31,816 nucleotides of DNA, from assembly GCA_937965895.1 (NCBI GenBank), contig CALCKS010000106.1, positions 1 through 31,816 on the forward strand, written 5' to 3'. This DNA comes from an uncultured Campylobacter sp. Lineage in GTDB: Bacteria > Campylobacterota > Campylobacteria > Campylobacterales > Campylobacteraceae. The notes under the pieces were generated by a model. It saw nothing but the letters and a program-made list of their open reading frames with translations, did no database searches and was not told the DNA's origin. The position numbers and the translations under genes were made by a program. Below, piece by piece: positions 24,579-31,816 of the stretch. The stretch's first letter is position 1, and every line of letters begins with the position of its first letter.

Positions 24579-25787
24579 TTGAAAAGAGTCGTAGTAACCG
24601 GGATTGGAATGATCAACGCTTTAGGGCTCGACAAGGATAGTTCATTTAAGGCTATCTGCGAAGGTAAAACCGGCGTAAAAAAGATAACATCTTTTGACGT
24701 GAGCGATTTTCCAGTTCAGATTGCTGCCGAGATAACGGACTTTGACCCGCTTAGTGTGATGGACGCCAAGGAGGTAAAAAAAGTCGATAGATTTATACAG
24801 CTTGGATTAAAAGCTGCTAAAGAGGCTATGGCTGACGCAAATTTCGGCGAATTTGACGCTGAAAATTTCGGCGTTAGTTCAGCTGCTGGCATAGGCGGTT
24901 TGCCTAATATCGAAAAAAACTCCAATATCTTGCTTGAAAAAGGCTCGAGACGTATTTCTCCATTTTTTATACCTTCTGCACTAGTAAATATGCTGGGCGG
25001 CATAGTTTCGATAGAGCACGGTCTAAAAGGACCCAATATCTCTAGCGTAACAGCATGCGCGGCATCTACTCACGCCATCATCGAAGCGGCTAAAACTATT
25101 ATGGTCGGCGAAGCGCAAAAAATGCTAGTCGTAGGCTCCGAGTCTACGGTTTGCGGCGTAGGTATCGGCGGATTTGCGGCTATGAAGGCGCTTTCTACTA
25201 GAAACGACGATCCGCAAACAGCATCAAGACCTTTCGATAAAGACAGAGATGGCTTTGTTATGGGCGAAGGTAGCGGTGCGCTCGTGCTCGAAGAGTATGA
25301 AAGTGCTAAGGCTAGAGGCGCTAAAATTTATGCCGAGGTTGTTGGTTTTGGAGAGAGCGGCGATGCGTATCACATCACTTCGCCTTCGCTTGAGGGACCG
25401 CTTTCTGCGATGAAAAAAGCCTTGAAAATGGCTGGAAATTTGCAGATAGACTACATTAATGCACACGGCACCTCAACACCGACCAATGATAAAAACGAAA
25501 CTGCAGCATTAAAGGCTCTTTTTGGTAGTAATGTACCGCCGGTTAGCTCTACCAAAGGGCAAACGGGACACTGCCTTGGCGCGGCTGGCGCGATAGAGGC
25601 TGTTGTATCCATAATGGCTATGCAAGAAGGTCTTATACCACCTACGATAAACTACGCAACCAAAGACGAGGAGTGCGATCTAGACTATGTGCCAAACGTG
25701 GCTAGAAAAGCTGAGCTAAACGCCGTTATGAGCAACTCTTTTGGATTTGGCGGCACGAACGGCTCTATTATATTTAAGAAGATATAA
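24579..25787 (+). CDS. fabF: 3-oxoacyl-ACP synthase II
   Basis: A condensing enzyme of type II fatty-acid elongation that joins malonyl-ACP to acyl-ACP. The 402 residues contain the Cys-His-His triad: Cys in SSVTACAASTHA, His in NAHGTSTPTND and His in GQTGHCLGAAGA. I chose the TTG at 24579 over the upstream TTG at 24564 because AAGGAGA (24568-24574) sits at correct spacing and the resulting N-terminus, MKRVVVTGIGMINALG, is the family start. The stop overlaps the accA ATG by one base (TAATG), so the two are translationally coupled. That coupling joins chain elongation to malonyl-CoA supply. Confidence 0.96.
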   Translation: MKRVVVTGIGMINALGLDKDSSFKAICEGKTGVKKITSFDVSDFPVQIAAEITDFDPLSVMDAKEVKKVDRFIQLGLKAAKEAMADANFGEFDAENFGVSSAAGIGGLPNIEKNSNILLEKGSRRISPFFIPSALVNMLGGIVSIEHGLKGPNISSVTACAASTHAIIEAAKTIMVGEAQKMLVVGSESTVCGVGIGGFAAMKALSTRNDDPQTASRPFDKDRDGFVMGEGSGALVLEEYESAKARGAKIYAEVVGFGESGDAYHITSPSLEGPLSAMKKALKMAGNLQIDYINAHGTSTPTNDKNETAALKALFGSNVPPVSSTKGQTGHCLGAAGAIEAVVSIMAMQEGLIPPTINYATKDEECDLDYVPNVARKAELNAVMSNSFGFGGTNGSIIFKKI

Positions 25788-26728
25788 TGGCAAGTTATCT
25801 AGACTTTGAACAAGGTATCAAACAAATAGATGATGACATCGCAAACGCGAGGATTCGCGGCGATGAACACGCGATAGAAATTCTAAATAAAAATTTAGAA
25901 AAAGAAACCGCTAAAATTTACAAAAATCTCAACGAGTTTCAGCGCCTTGCTTTAGCTCGTCATCCAGATCGCCCTTATGCTATCGACTACATCAAAGGCA
26001 TGATGAGGGATTACTATGAGCTTCATGGCGATAGAGCGTATCGCGACGATGGAGCGATAGTTTGTTTTATCGGCTATATAGGCTCTAGAAAAGTCATCGT
26101 AATAGGCGAGCAAAAAGGGCGAGGAACCAAAAATAAACTAAAAAGAAATTTTGGTATGCCTCATCCAGAGGGTTATCGCAAAGCCTTGCGAATAGCTAAG
26201 ATGGCTGAGAAGTTTGGACTTCCTATACTATTTTTGATCGATACTCCGGGCGCGTATCCGGGCGTTGCGGCTGAGGAGCGCGGTCAAAGCGAAGCGATAG
26301 CTAGAAATTTATTTGAATTTGCAAATTTAAAAACTCCGATGATAGCCGTCGTCATAGGTGAGGGCGGAAGTGGCGGAGCTCTAGCTATAGGCGTAGCTGA
26401 TAAGCTAGCCATGATGCGAAATTCAGTTTTTTCGGTTATCTCACCGGAGGGTTGCGCAGCTATACTTTGGAACGATCCGTCAAAACAAGAGCAAGCTACT
26501 AAAGCACTAAAAATAACCGCTGATGATCTAAAAAGCTTAAATTTGATAGACGACGTCATAGAAGAGCCGATAAACGGCGCTCACAGAGATAAAGAAACTG
26601 CCGTAAAAGCGCTCGCAAGCTATTTTATAACCGAGCTAGATAAACTTGAAAAGCTAAAAGTAGATGAGCTTTTAAATGCTAGAATAGCTAAAATCTTATC
26701 TGCCGGCGCATTTGAAGAAGGCAAATAA
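25787..26728 (+). CDS. accA: Acetyl-CoA carboxylase, carboxyltransferase alpha subunit
   Basis: This is the alpha subunit of the carboxyltransferase, which moves CO2 from biotin to acetyl-CoA to make malonyl-CoA, the first committed step of fatty-acid synthesis. The 313-residue length is normal. The family segments ALARHPDRPYAIDYI, IDTPGAYPG, GEGGSGGALAIGVAD and VISPEGCAAILW are all present and uninterrupted. The start overlaps the fabF stop. A terminator follows at 26740-26788, ending the fab operon. Confidence 0.97.
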   Translation: MASYLDFEQGIKQIDDDIANARIRGDEHAIEILNKNLEKETAKIYKNLNEFQRLALARHPDRPYAIDYIKGMMRDYYELHGDRAYRDDGAIVCFIGYIGSRKVIVIGEQKGRGTKNKLKRNFGMPHPEGYRKALRIAKMAEKFGLPILFLIDTPGAYPGVAAEERGQSEAIARNLFEFANLKTPMIAVVIGEGGSGGALAIGVADKLAMMRNSVFSVISPEGCAAILWNDPSKQEQATKALKITADDLKSLNLIDDVIEEPINGAHRDKETAVKALASYFITELDKLEKLKVDELLNARIAKILSAGAFEEGK

Positions 26729-26739
26729 CGTCAAAATAT

Positions 26740-26788
26740 ACTTTTACAAAGTTCTTTAACTTTTTGTAAGAGTGTTATTTGTTTTTTA
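26740..26788 (+). terminator. Rho-independent terminator after accA
   Basis: ACTTTTACAAA (26740-26750) pairs with TTTGTAAGAGT (26763-26773) with one G-U pair, loop 12 bases. A T-rich tail (26774-26788) follows. It lies 12 bases after the accA stop. Confidence 0.75.
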
Positions 26789-27580
26789 GCTGCTTAGATT
26801 TACTCGAGCCTCGCAGAAAATATCTATAAAATTAAAAATAACCTTATAAATTTAGCATAGCAATCATGTATTGCAAAAATATCTTTATATGTCTACAACT
26901 TTATGTTACGTAGAAAATTCTAATTCATCGTAAGAAAAGATTGTAAATGTATTTGGCGTTAAAATTTAGCCAAAAACGGCTCGAGGATAAATAGATTGCT
27001 CGTGTTTGGCAGTATGCTAAAAGTATTTTATTGCGGAGATTGGGCGCTTTGTGATGAGTAAGTATAGAAATAATGTTATGCTTTTGGTTGTCTTTTTTCA
27101 AATTGCGCGGTAAAATTCTATATTATCAAACAGACTAAACTGCTACTTTATAGCCATGCCAATAGAATCATCAAATTTGATGTCTTTTTATGGCTTTTGT
27201 GATTGTAATAAAGCATTGCCATATCAAGATATACTCATATTCTCTGGCTTCAAGCTTATGATTTTTGCTTAAATTTATCCACTTTTTATTAGTGTTGTTT
27301 TGTGTTTTAATTGCTTGCTACCGCAAAAACCCATTTAAATGCGCCATAACTAGGCAAGCTACTAAAAAACAAGCGTGATCCAGTAAACTTATAAAGAAGA
27401 ACAGCTGTGCTTGTGGTTAGGGACGATTTGAAGATGCGTGTGGACGCGTTGTAACTAGATTTAACAAAAATAATTATTATCTAGCATGCTTGCAAGCAAA
27501 AAACTGATTTTTAAGTTGCAAAATCTCAAATTTTAAAATTTCGCCAAAACGACATTCAAAGGCTCGCAAAAACACCCGCC
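26789..27580. other. AT-rich gene-free stretch of about 790 bp
   Basis: No open frame with a plausible start and ribosome binding site longer than a few dozen codons is visible on either strand. The composition is visibly more A/T-rich, and less patterned with the AAATTT/GCGC words, than spacers elsewhere in the window. A 19-residue hydrophobic frame at 27054-27113 exists but is poorly supported. It could hold a small RNA, a decayed gene or foreign DNA; I cannot decide which. Confidence 0.5.
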
Positions 27581-28315
27581 CTAAGTATCCATCGCCGAGA
27601 TAAACTTTACTATGCGTGGCGAGTCGCTACCAAAAAACTCCTCTGCGCCGCCGTCAAATGCGATCTTGCCTTCGTTTAAAAATAAAATTCTATCCGCAAC
27701 CTTGCGAGTGAAATTCATATTATGTGTTACGATGACGAGGGATTTTTTCTCTTTGGCTAGCGCTATTACGACCTTAAAAACCTCGGCCCCCAGCTCGGGA
27801 TCAAGCGCGCTAGTGGGCTCGTCTAGCAGTAAAAACGCAGGATCCATCGCAAGAGCTCGCGCTATCGCCGTTCGTTGGCATTGGCCGCCCGAGAGCCTAT
27901 TTGGATAGGCATTTTCTTTCTGGCTGAGTCCGACCTTATTGAGCAGTTCGCGAGCCTTATTTATCGCGCTTTGTTTGTCTATGCCAAGCACCTGCGTCGG
28001 CCCCTCGATGACGTTTTGTAGCACCGTTAAATGCGGAAAAAGATTAAAGCTTTGAAACACCATGCCCGTATGACGGCGAAAAGATAGCAGCTCTTTTTGC
28101 GAGATTTTATTTGCGAAATTTAGCCTCTGTCCGCCTAGCTCCAGCTCGCCTTTTTGTGGGATTTCGAGCAAATTTATGCAGCGCAGCAGGGTTGATTTGC
28201 CAGATCCTGATGAGCCCACGATCACGGTCGTTTGACCTTCGTAGATCTGTACGCTTATGTCATTTAGCACCGTATGATCGCCAAATGCCTTGGTTAAATT
28301 CGTGAATTTTATCAT
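27581..28315 (-). CDS. Polar amino acid ABC transporter, ATP-binding subunit
   Basis: The cytoplasmic ATPase of a polar amino acid uptake system, 244 residues. Motifs in order: Walker A VGSSGSGKST (33-42), Q-loop MVFQSFNLFPHLTV, signature LSGGQCQRTAIARAL, Walker B FLLLDEPTSALD and the switch His in IVTHN. The ATG at 28315 overlaps the permease stop by one base; a GTG one codon earlier is also possible. Similarity to GlnQ/TcyN-type proteins is clear, but subunit sequence alone does not fix the substrate. It is the last gene of the minus-strand transporter group. Confidence 0.92.
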   Translation of the reverse strand: MIKFTNLTKAFGDHTVLNDISVQIYEGQTTVIVGSSGSGKSTLLRCINLLEIPQKGELELGGQRLNFANKISQKELLSFRRHTGMVFQSFNLFPHLTVLQNVIEGPTQVLGIDKQSAINKARELLNKVGLSQKENAYPNRLSGGQCQRTAIARALAMDPAFLLLDEPTSALDPELGAEVFKVVIALAKEKKSLVIVTHNMNFTRKVADRILFLNEGKIAFDGGAEEFFGSDSPRIVKFISAMDT

Positions 28316-28989
28316 CACACGTACCTCGAGACGGATTTTTCGAGTTTTGCTTGCAGCCAGGTTAGAGCCGTGCAGACGGCCAGGTAGATGAGGGCGGCTA
28401 GGACGTAGAGTAGTAGCGGCTCAAAGGTGCGCGCGGCGATACGCTGAGCGACCATAAACATATCCACCATCGTAATGGACGCGGCGAGCGAGGTGTCTTT
28501 GACTAGGCCGATAAATGTGTTTGATAACGGCGGCAGCGATATCCTCACGGCTTGGGGCGCGATGATGCGCCGTAAAATTTGCGCCTGCGTCATGCCTAGC
28601 GACATCGCCGCCTCCCACTGTCCTCGCGGCACCGATAGGATCGAGGCTCGCACGGACTCGGACGCGTAGGCGCCGACGTTTAGGCTAAAGGCGATGACGG
28701 CCGCGGTCCAGGTCTCAAGTGTAATGCCGACTGCCGGAAGCCCGTAAAACACGATAAAAAGCTGCACCAGCAGCGGCGTTCCGCGAAATATCCAAACATA
28801 AGCGCCAAATATTAAGCGCAAAATTTTCACCCCGCTAAGCCTTGCTATTGCCGTGACTATAGCGATAGCCAGTCCGCAGGCGAAGGATATCAGCGTGAGG
28901 GGTATCGTGACCTTTGCGAGTGCGACTAGCATCGGCAGCGTCGAGCTTGAGAGGATTTCTATTATGCGGTTTATGCGATCTATGTCCAA
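28315..28989 (-). CDS. Polar amino acid ABC transporter, permease subunit
   Basis: This 224-residue inner-membrane permease belongs to the His/Glu/Gln/Arg/opine family. It has about five helices and the EAA loop GQWEAAMSLGMTQAQILRRIIAPQA, which docks onto the ATPase. The segment WIFRGTPLLVQLFIVFYGLP is the usual family signature. The start is a TTG at 28989, supported by GGAGG six bases upstream. The stop overlaps the ATPase start. The only permease gene here, it probably works as a homodimer served by the binding proteins encoded upstream. Confidence 0.92.
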   Translation of the reverse strand: MDIDRINRIIEILSSSTLPMLVALAKVTIPLTLISFACGLAIAIVTAIARLSGVKILRLIFGAYVWIFRGTPLLVQLFIVFYGLPAVGITLETWTAAVIAFSLNVGAYASESVRASILSVPRGQWEAAMSLGMTQAQILRRIIAPQAVRISLPPLSNTFIGLVKDTSLAASITMVDMFMVAQRIAARTFEPLLLYVLAALIYLAVCTALTWLQAKLEKSVSRYV

Positions 28990-29127
28990 ATTTTACCTCC
29001 GTTATTTTACGTCAAATTTGAGTTTAATTTTAGTGCTCGCGAGCTTTTTGCTCGTCAAATTTGCCGTCAAATTTTAAAACGGCAAGTTATATTTGCGGGC
29101 TTAAATTTGTAAATTTAGCTCAACTCT

Positions 29128-29145
29128 AAATTTGAGCTCAAATTT
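29128..29145. repeat. 18-bp perfect palindrome
   Basis: AAATTTGAG followed directly by its reverse complement CTCAAATTT, in the binding-protein/permease spacer. Confidence 0.75.
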
Positions 29146-29150
29146 GACGC

Positions 29151-29168
29151 GGCGGCTTGTTTGCCGCC
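29151..29168. repeat. GC-rich hairpin GGCGGC-N6-GCCGCC
   Basis: Six perfect G/C pairs around a six-base loop. It is the most stable stem in the spacer but is not followed by a T-run on either strand. It could act as an mRNA stabiliser or processing barrier downstream of the binding-protein genes. Confidence 0.65.
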
Positions 29169-29214
29169 AAATTTGCGTCTAAATTTTAAGTGGCGATCAA
29201 ACCTGGCTGCGTAA

Positions 29215-29238
29215 ATTTTAAATTTGCAAATTTAAAAT
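29215..29238. repeat. 24-bp perfect palindrome
   Basis: ATTTTAAATTT, GC, then AAATTTAAAAT: 24 bases of perfect dyad symmetry, 27 bases beyond the stop of the first binding-protein gene. Confidence 0.8.
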
Positions 29239-29265
29239 CTGCCGTCCCGACCGCCGCTTTTGGGT

Positions 29266-30033
29266 TTATTCTGAAATATCTTTGCCGAAATATTTCAATG
29301 AAATCTCTTTTAGCTTGCCCTCGGCTCGAAGCTCCTCTAGCGCCTTATTTACGGCGTTTAGCAGCTCGGCGTTGCCCTTATGCACTATCGCGGCCATGTA
29401 GGTGGCGTCGCTATTTATGGCGGCTATTTTGATAGGAGCTTGCGGGTTTTGTTTTGTGTATTCGTAAAACATTAGGTCGCTATCTATGGTGCTGTCGGCT
29501 CTTTTTGTGGCTATGAGATTTATTTGCTCGACTATGCCGGCTGCGGTTATGATGGCGGCGCCGTGCTGCTCGGCGATTTTGCCTTCGTTGCTAGTTACGG
29601 CATGAGCGCTTCTTTTGCCCTTTAGATCGGCAAATGATTTTATATCCTCGTTGTCTTTATGGACGATCACGATCGTATGCGTAGCCGTGTAAGGCACGGT
29701 AAAATCGTATTTTTTCTTTCTGTCGTCGTTTATCGTTACTTGGTTAAATACGATATCGGACTTGCCCGCGTCAAATGCCGCTATCATCGCGTCCCACGAG
29801 GCTTCGACGAATTTCGGCTTTAGGGCTAGTTTATCGGCGACCGCTTTTGCGATCTCTACGTCGTAGCCTACTAGATCGCCCGCTTCGTTGTGGTAGGTAA
29901 ACGGCGCATATGTCCCCATAGTGCCTATCCTTATCACGCCGTCTTTTTTGATCTGTTCAAGCGAATTTGCATTCGCTAAATTTAAACAAACGGCAAGTGC
30001 CGCGACAAATTTGATCAAATTTGCGATTTTCAT
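29266..30033 (-). CDS. Polar amino acid (cystine-like) binding protein 1
   Basis: A periplasmic family-3 solute-binding protein of 255 residues with a cleavable signal peptide (about 1-22, ending ANA). The mature protein begins SLEQIKKDGVIRIGT and has the usual DLVGYDVEIAKAVADKL, SWDAMIAAFDAGKSDIVFNQVTI, RKKKYDF and DLKGKR segments. The NQVTI / RKKKYDFTVPY pattern is closest to FliY/TcyJ-type cystine binders, so cystine or a related amino acid is a reasonable guess for the ligand. AAAGGAG precedes the ATG. It is the last of three tandem paralogs; its first 110 bases are nearly identical to those of the neighbour at 30051-30818. Confidence 0.9.
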   Translation of the reverse strand: MKIANLIKFVAALAVCLNLANANSLEQIKKDGVIRIGTMGTYAPFTYHNEAGDLVGYDVEIAKAVADKLALKPKFVEASWDAMIAAFDAGKSDIVFNQVTINDDRKKKYDFTVPYTATHTIVIVHKDNEDIKSFADLKGKRSAHAVTSNEGKIAEQHGAAIITAAGIVEQINLIATKRADSTIDSDLMFYEYTKQNPQAPIKIAAINSDATYMAAIVHKGNAELLNAVNKALEELRAEGKLKEISLKYFGKDISE

Positions 30034-30050
30034 CTTTTCTCCTTTTAAAT

Positions 30051-30818
30051 TTATTCCGAAATATCTTTACCTAGATAAATTTGCGAAATTTCTTTCAATT
30101 TTCCTTCCGCTTTTAGTTCTTTTAGAGCCTGATTGATAGCGTCTAGGAGCTCTTTATTTCCCTTTTTTACGATAGCGGCGGTATACATCGGCTCATCGCC
30201 CGTGACGGCTATCTTTATCGGCGTGTCTGGATGCTGCCTCATATAGTCGTAAAACATTACCGTATCGTCTATTAAGTCATCAGCTCTTTTGGTTACGACT
30301 AAATTTATCTGCTCGGATATACCCTCAGCCGTAACTACTATACCGCCGTGTTTTTCTACCGTAGGTATCCACATGCTATTTACCGCATGAGTCGAGCGTT
30401 TGCCTTTTAAATCTGCAAACGAGTTGATGTCGTTCGTGTCTTTATGGACGATTATCGCAGCGTGAGAAACCATGTACGGTATGCTGTAATCGTATTTTTT
30501 CTTGCGTTCCTCGGTTACGCTGATTTGGCTAAATATGGCATCGGCTTTATTTGTATCAAACGCGGCAAGATTGGCATCCCAGGAGGATTCGATAAATTTA
30601 GCTTCAACGCCTAATTTTTTGGCGACTTCTCTTGCGATATCCACATCGTAGCCTACTAGTTCGTCTTTTTCATTATGATACGTAAAAGGCTTATATATCC
30701 CTATGGTGCCTATCCTTATCACGCCGTCTTTTTTGATCTGTTCGAGCGAATTTGCATTCGCTAAATTTAAACAAACGGCAAGTGCCGCGACAAATTTGAC
30801 TAAATTTGAGATTTTCAT
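30051..30818 (-). CDS. Polar amino acid (cystine-like) binding protein 2
   Basis: A paralog of the preceding protein with exactly the same length (255 residues) and an almost identical signal peptide. The mature domains differ more: SWDANLAAFDTNKADAIFSQISV replaces the corresponding segment, and the NQV triad becomes SQI. A different ligand preference or affinity is therefore possible. The codons are also more A/T-rich than in paralog 1 after the signal-peptide region. AAAGGA precedes the ATG, and 17 bp separate it from each neighbour, so all three paralogs are one transcription unit. Confidence 0.9.
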   Translation of the reverse strand: MKISNLVKFVAALAVCLNLANANSLEQIKKDGVIRIGTIGIYKPFTYHNEKDELVGYDVDIAREVAKKLGVEAKFIESSWDANLAAFDTNKADAIFSQISVTEERKKKYDYSIPYMVSHAAIIVHKDTNDINSFADLKGKRSTHAVNSMWIPTVEKHGGIVVTAEGISEQINLVVTKRADDLIDDTVMFYDYMRQHPDTPIKIAVTGDEPMYTAAIVKKGNKELLDAINQALKELKAEGKLKEISQIYLGKDISE

Positions 30819-30835
30819 CTTTTATCCTTTTAAAT

Positions 30836-31602
30836 TTATTCGGAAATATCTTTATCAAAATACTTCATCGAGATCTCTTTTAGCTTGCCCTCGGCTCGTA
30901 GCTCGTTTAGGGCTTTGTTTATCGCTTCCAGTAGTTCGGCGTTGCCTTTATGTACGACTACGGCCGTATACATCGTGTCCTCGCCCGCAACTATAAGCTT
31001 TATAGGCGCTTTTGGGTGTTGCTTTTTGTAGTCGTAGAACATCACGGCGTCGTCTATCGTGTCGTCGGCGCGCTTGGTGATTATGAAATTTATCTGGTTG
31101 TTTGGGTTATCGGCTACGACGAGTTTTGCGCCGTATCTTTCGACGGTTGGGATCCACTTACTATTTACCGAGTGCATCGAGCGCTTGCCCTTTAGATCGG
31201 CAAAGCTCTTGATATCGTCGTTATCCTCGTGCACGATGATTTCCGAGTACGAGGTCATGTATGGCACGGAGTAGTCGTACTTTTTCTTGCGCTCTTCGGT
31301 GATGCTTACTTGGTTAAATACGGTGTCCGCCTTGCCCGCGTCAAACGCCGCTAGCATCGCGTCCCACGAGGCTTCTATAAATTTAGGCTTTAGGCCTAGC
31401 TTGTCTGCGACCGCTCTTACGATCTCTACGTCGTAGCCCATCAGCTCGTCTTTTTCGTTATGAAACAAAAACGGCGAATACACTCCCTCGGTCGCGATAG
31501 TGATCACGCCATCTTTTTAATCTGCTCGAGCGATTTTGCGCTGGCTAAATTTAAACAAACGGCAAGCGTCGCACCTAGTTTTAAAATTTGTCTTAGCTTC
31601 GT
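30836..31602 (-). pseudogene. Polar amino acid binding protein 3, frameshifted and without a normal start
   Basis: The body (about 223 residues from the GTG at 31507) matches paralogs 1 and 2 from VITIATEGVYSPF to the common end KDISE. The signal-peptide part (LAVCLNLASAKSLEQIKK) is also present but in another reading frame. The A-run that is six bases long in both paralogs is five bases here (31514-31518 as T on the plus strand), shifting the frame. The codon at the expected start position, five bases after AAGGAG, is ACG (31602-31600), not ATG. Two lesions point to an inactive gene. A product from the internal GTG would lack a signal peptide and stay in the cytoplasm. A sequencing error could explain one lesion, not easily both. 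Confidence 0.8.
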
Positions 31603-31716
31603 GCTAACTCCTTTTGTGAAATTTGAAAATATAACCTTAAAAATCGCGATCGTGATATAAATTTAAATTTGACGGACCGATAAAAAGCCGACAAAACCAG
31701 CCGCAACCCAAAGCCC

Positions 31717-31816
31717 TTATCCCTCGCAAAGCTTGCCGCATGCGTCGGCGCGGCACCTGCCGCAGTGAGTCATTTGATGAATGGAGCCGCCGATGAGCTT
31801 TCGCATGCTGCGAATT
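31717..31816 (-). CDS. nifB: 3' end of a NifB-like nitrogenase cofactor protein (partial)
   Basis: Only the last 32 codons are in the window, too short for a long-ORF scan. They end in MTHCGRCRADACGKLCEG and a stop. The HCxxCRADAxGxL ending is, as I know it, the C-terminal signature of NifB, the radical-SAM enzyme that builds the NifB-co precursor of the nitrogenase iron-molybdenum cofactor. The gene reads leftward toward the binding-protein genes, with about 114 bp to the broken third paralog. The identification rests on this short tail alone; the rest lies beyond the window. Confidence 0.7.
   Translation of the reverse strand, partial: IRSMRKLIGGSIHQMTHCGRCRADACGKLCEG

Larger units (their letters stand above)
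28990..29265. other. Palindrome-rich spacer inside the transporter gene group
   Basis: About 275 bp between the first binding-protein gene and the permease gene. It contains an 18-bp perfect palindrome (29128-29145), a GGCGGC/GCCGCC hairpin (29151-29168), a 24-bp perfect palindrome (29215-29238) and many CAAATTT words. It may attenuate or reset transcription between binding-protein and permease genes, which would give more binding protein than permease. No gene is seen. Confidence 0.6.

Noticed and set aside
29266..30818. Lipoprotein assignment for the amino acid binding proteins
   Set aside because: The sequence LAVC before the hydrophobic end does not fit a lipobox (Val at -1), and a normal signal peptidase I site ANA follows.
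31603..31716. Sigma-54 promoter between nifB and the transporter genes
   Set aside because: Looked for GG-N10-GC with the usual TGGCAC/TTGCA context on the minus strand and found none.
1..31816. CRISPR array, insertion sequence, integrase or rRNA
   Set aside because: No regularly spaced direct repeats, transposase or integrase motifs, or rRNA-like segments were seen on either strand.

Overview
The window looks like chromosome of an epsilonproteobacterium of the genus Campylobacter, most likely the oral, higher-GC group (C. rectus / C. showae / C. curvus / C. concisus). The reasons are: the dimeric-type dUTPase; the housekeeping order murD-mraY / gpmI / fabG-acpP-fabF-accA, which I know from C. 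jejuni; the very frequent AAATTT word in and between genes; TAAAAT-type -10 boxes without clear -35 boxes; and a poly-G tract inside a coding sequence. The species is inference.

Layout. 1-8000 is mostly minus-strand cell-envelope and metabolic genes: a small zinc-ribbon protein, an EI24/CysZ-like membrane protein, dUTPase, a hypothetical protein, a short plus-strand pair (DUF1294-like membrane protein and a flavin-binding split-barrel protein), a phosphoethanolamine transferase, diacylglycerol kinase and a Bcr/CflA efflux pump. At 8173-10797 lie tRNA-Phe, murD and mraY on the minus strand. At 11009-14767 is a plus-strand three-gene cassette with a near-consensus promoter: an OmpA-domain lipoprotein, a polytopic membrane protein and an exported vWA-like protein. 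gpmI follows. At 16765-23391 is a tightly overlapping six-gene cluster with three dynamin-like GTPases, one of them out of frame at a G10 tract, plus three small or unknown proteins. Fatty-acid synthesis genes fabG, acpP, fabF and accA follow at 23503-26728. After about 850 bp of AT-rich DNA with no convincing gene comes a minus-strand polar amino acid (possibly cystine) ABC transporter. It has one ATPase, one permease and three tandem binding-protein genes, the third broken. The window ends in what reads as the 3' end of nifB.

How it works together. The housekeeping genes serve peptidoglycan precursor synthesis (murD, mraY), lipid synthesis and turnover (fabG, acpP, fabF, accA, dgkA) and surface modification (phosphoethanolamine transferase). 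Two accessory modules, the OmpA/TM/vWA cassette and the dynamin cluster, sit within an order that I recall as mraY-gpmI-fabG contiguous in C. jejuni. Both look like membrane- or envelope-directed systems.

The strongest candidate for an undescribed system is the dynamin cluster: three different dynamin-like GTPases, one membrane-anchored and one apparently phase-variable through a poly-G tract, translationally coupled to three uncharacterised partners. No database search was possible. Family calls rest on visible motifs and remembered family features.
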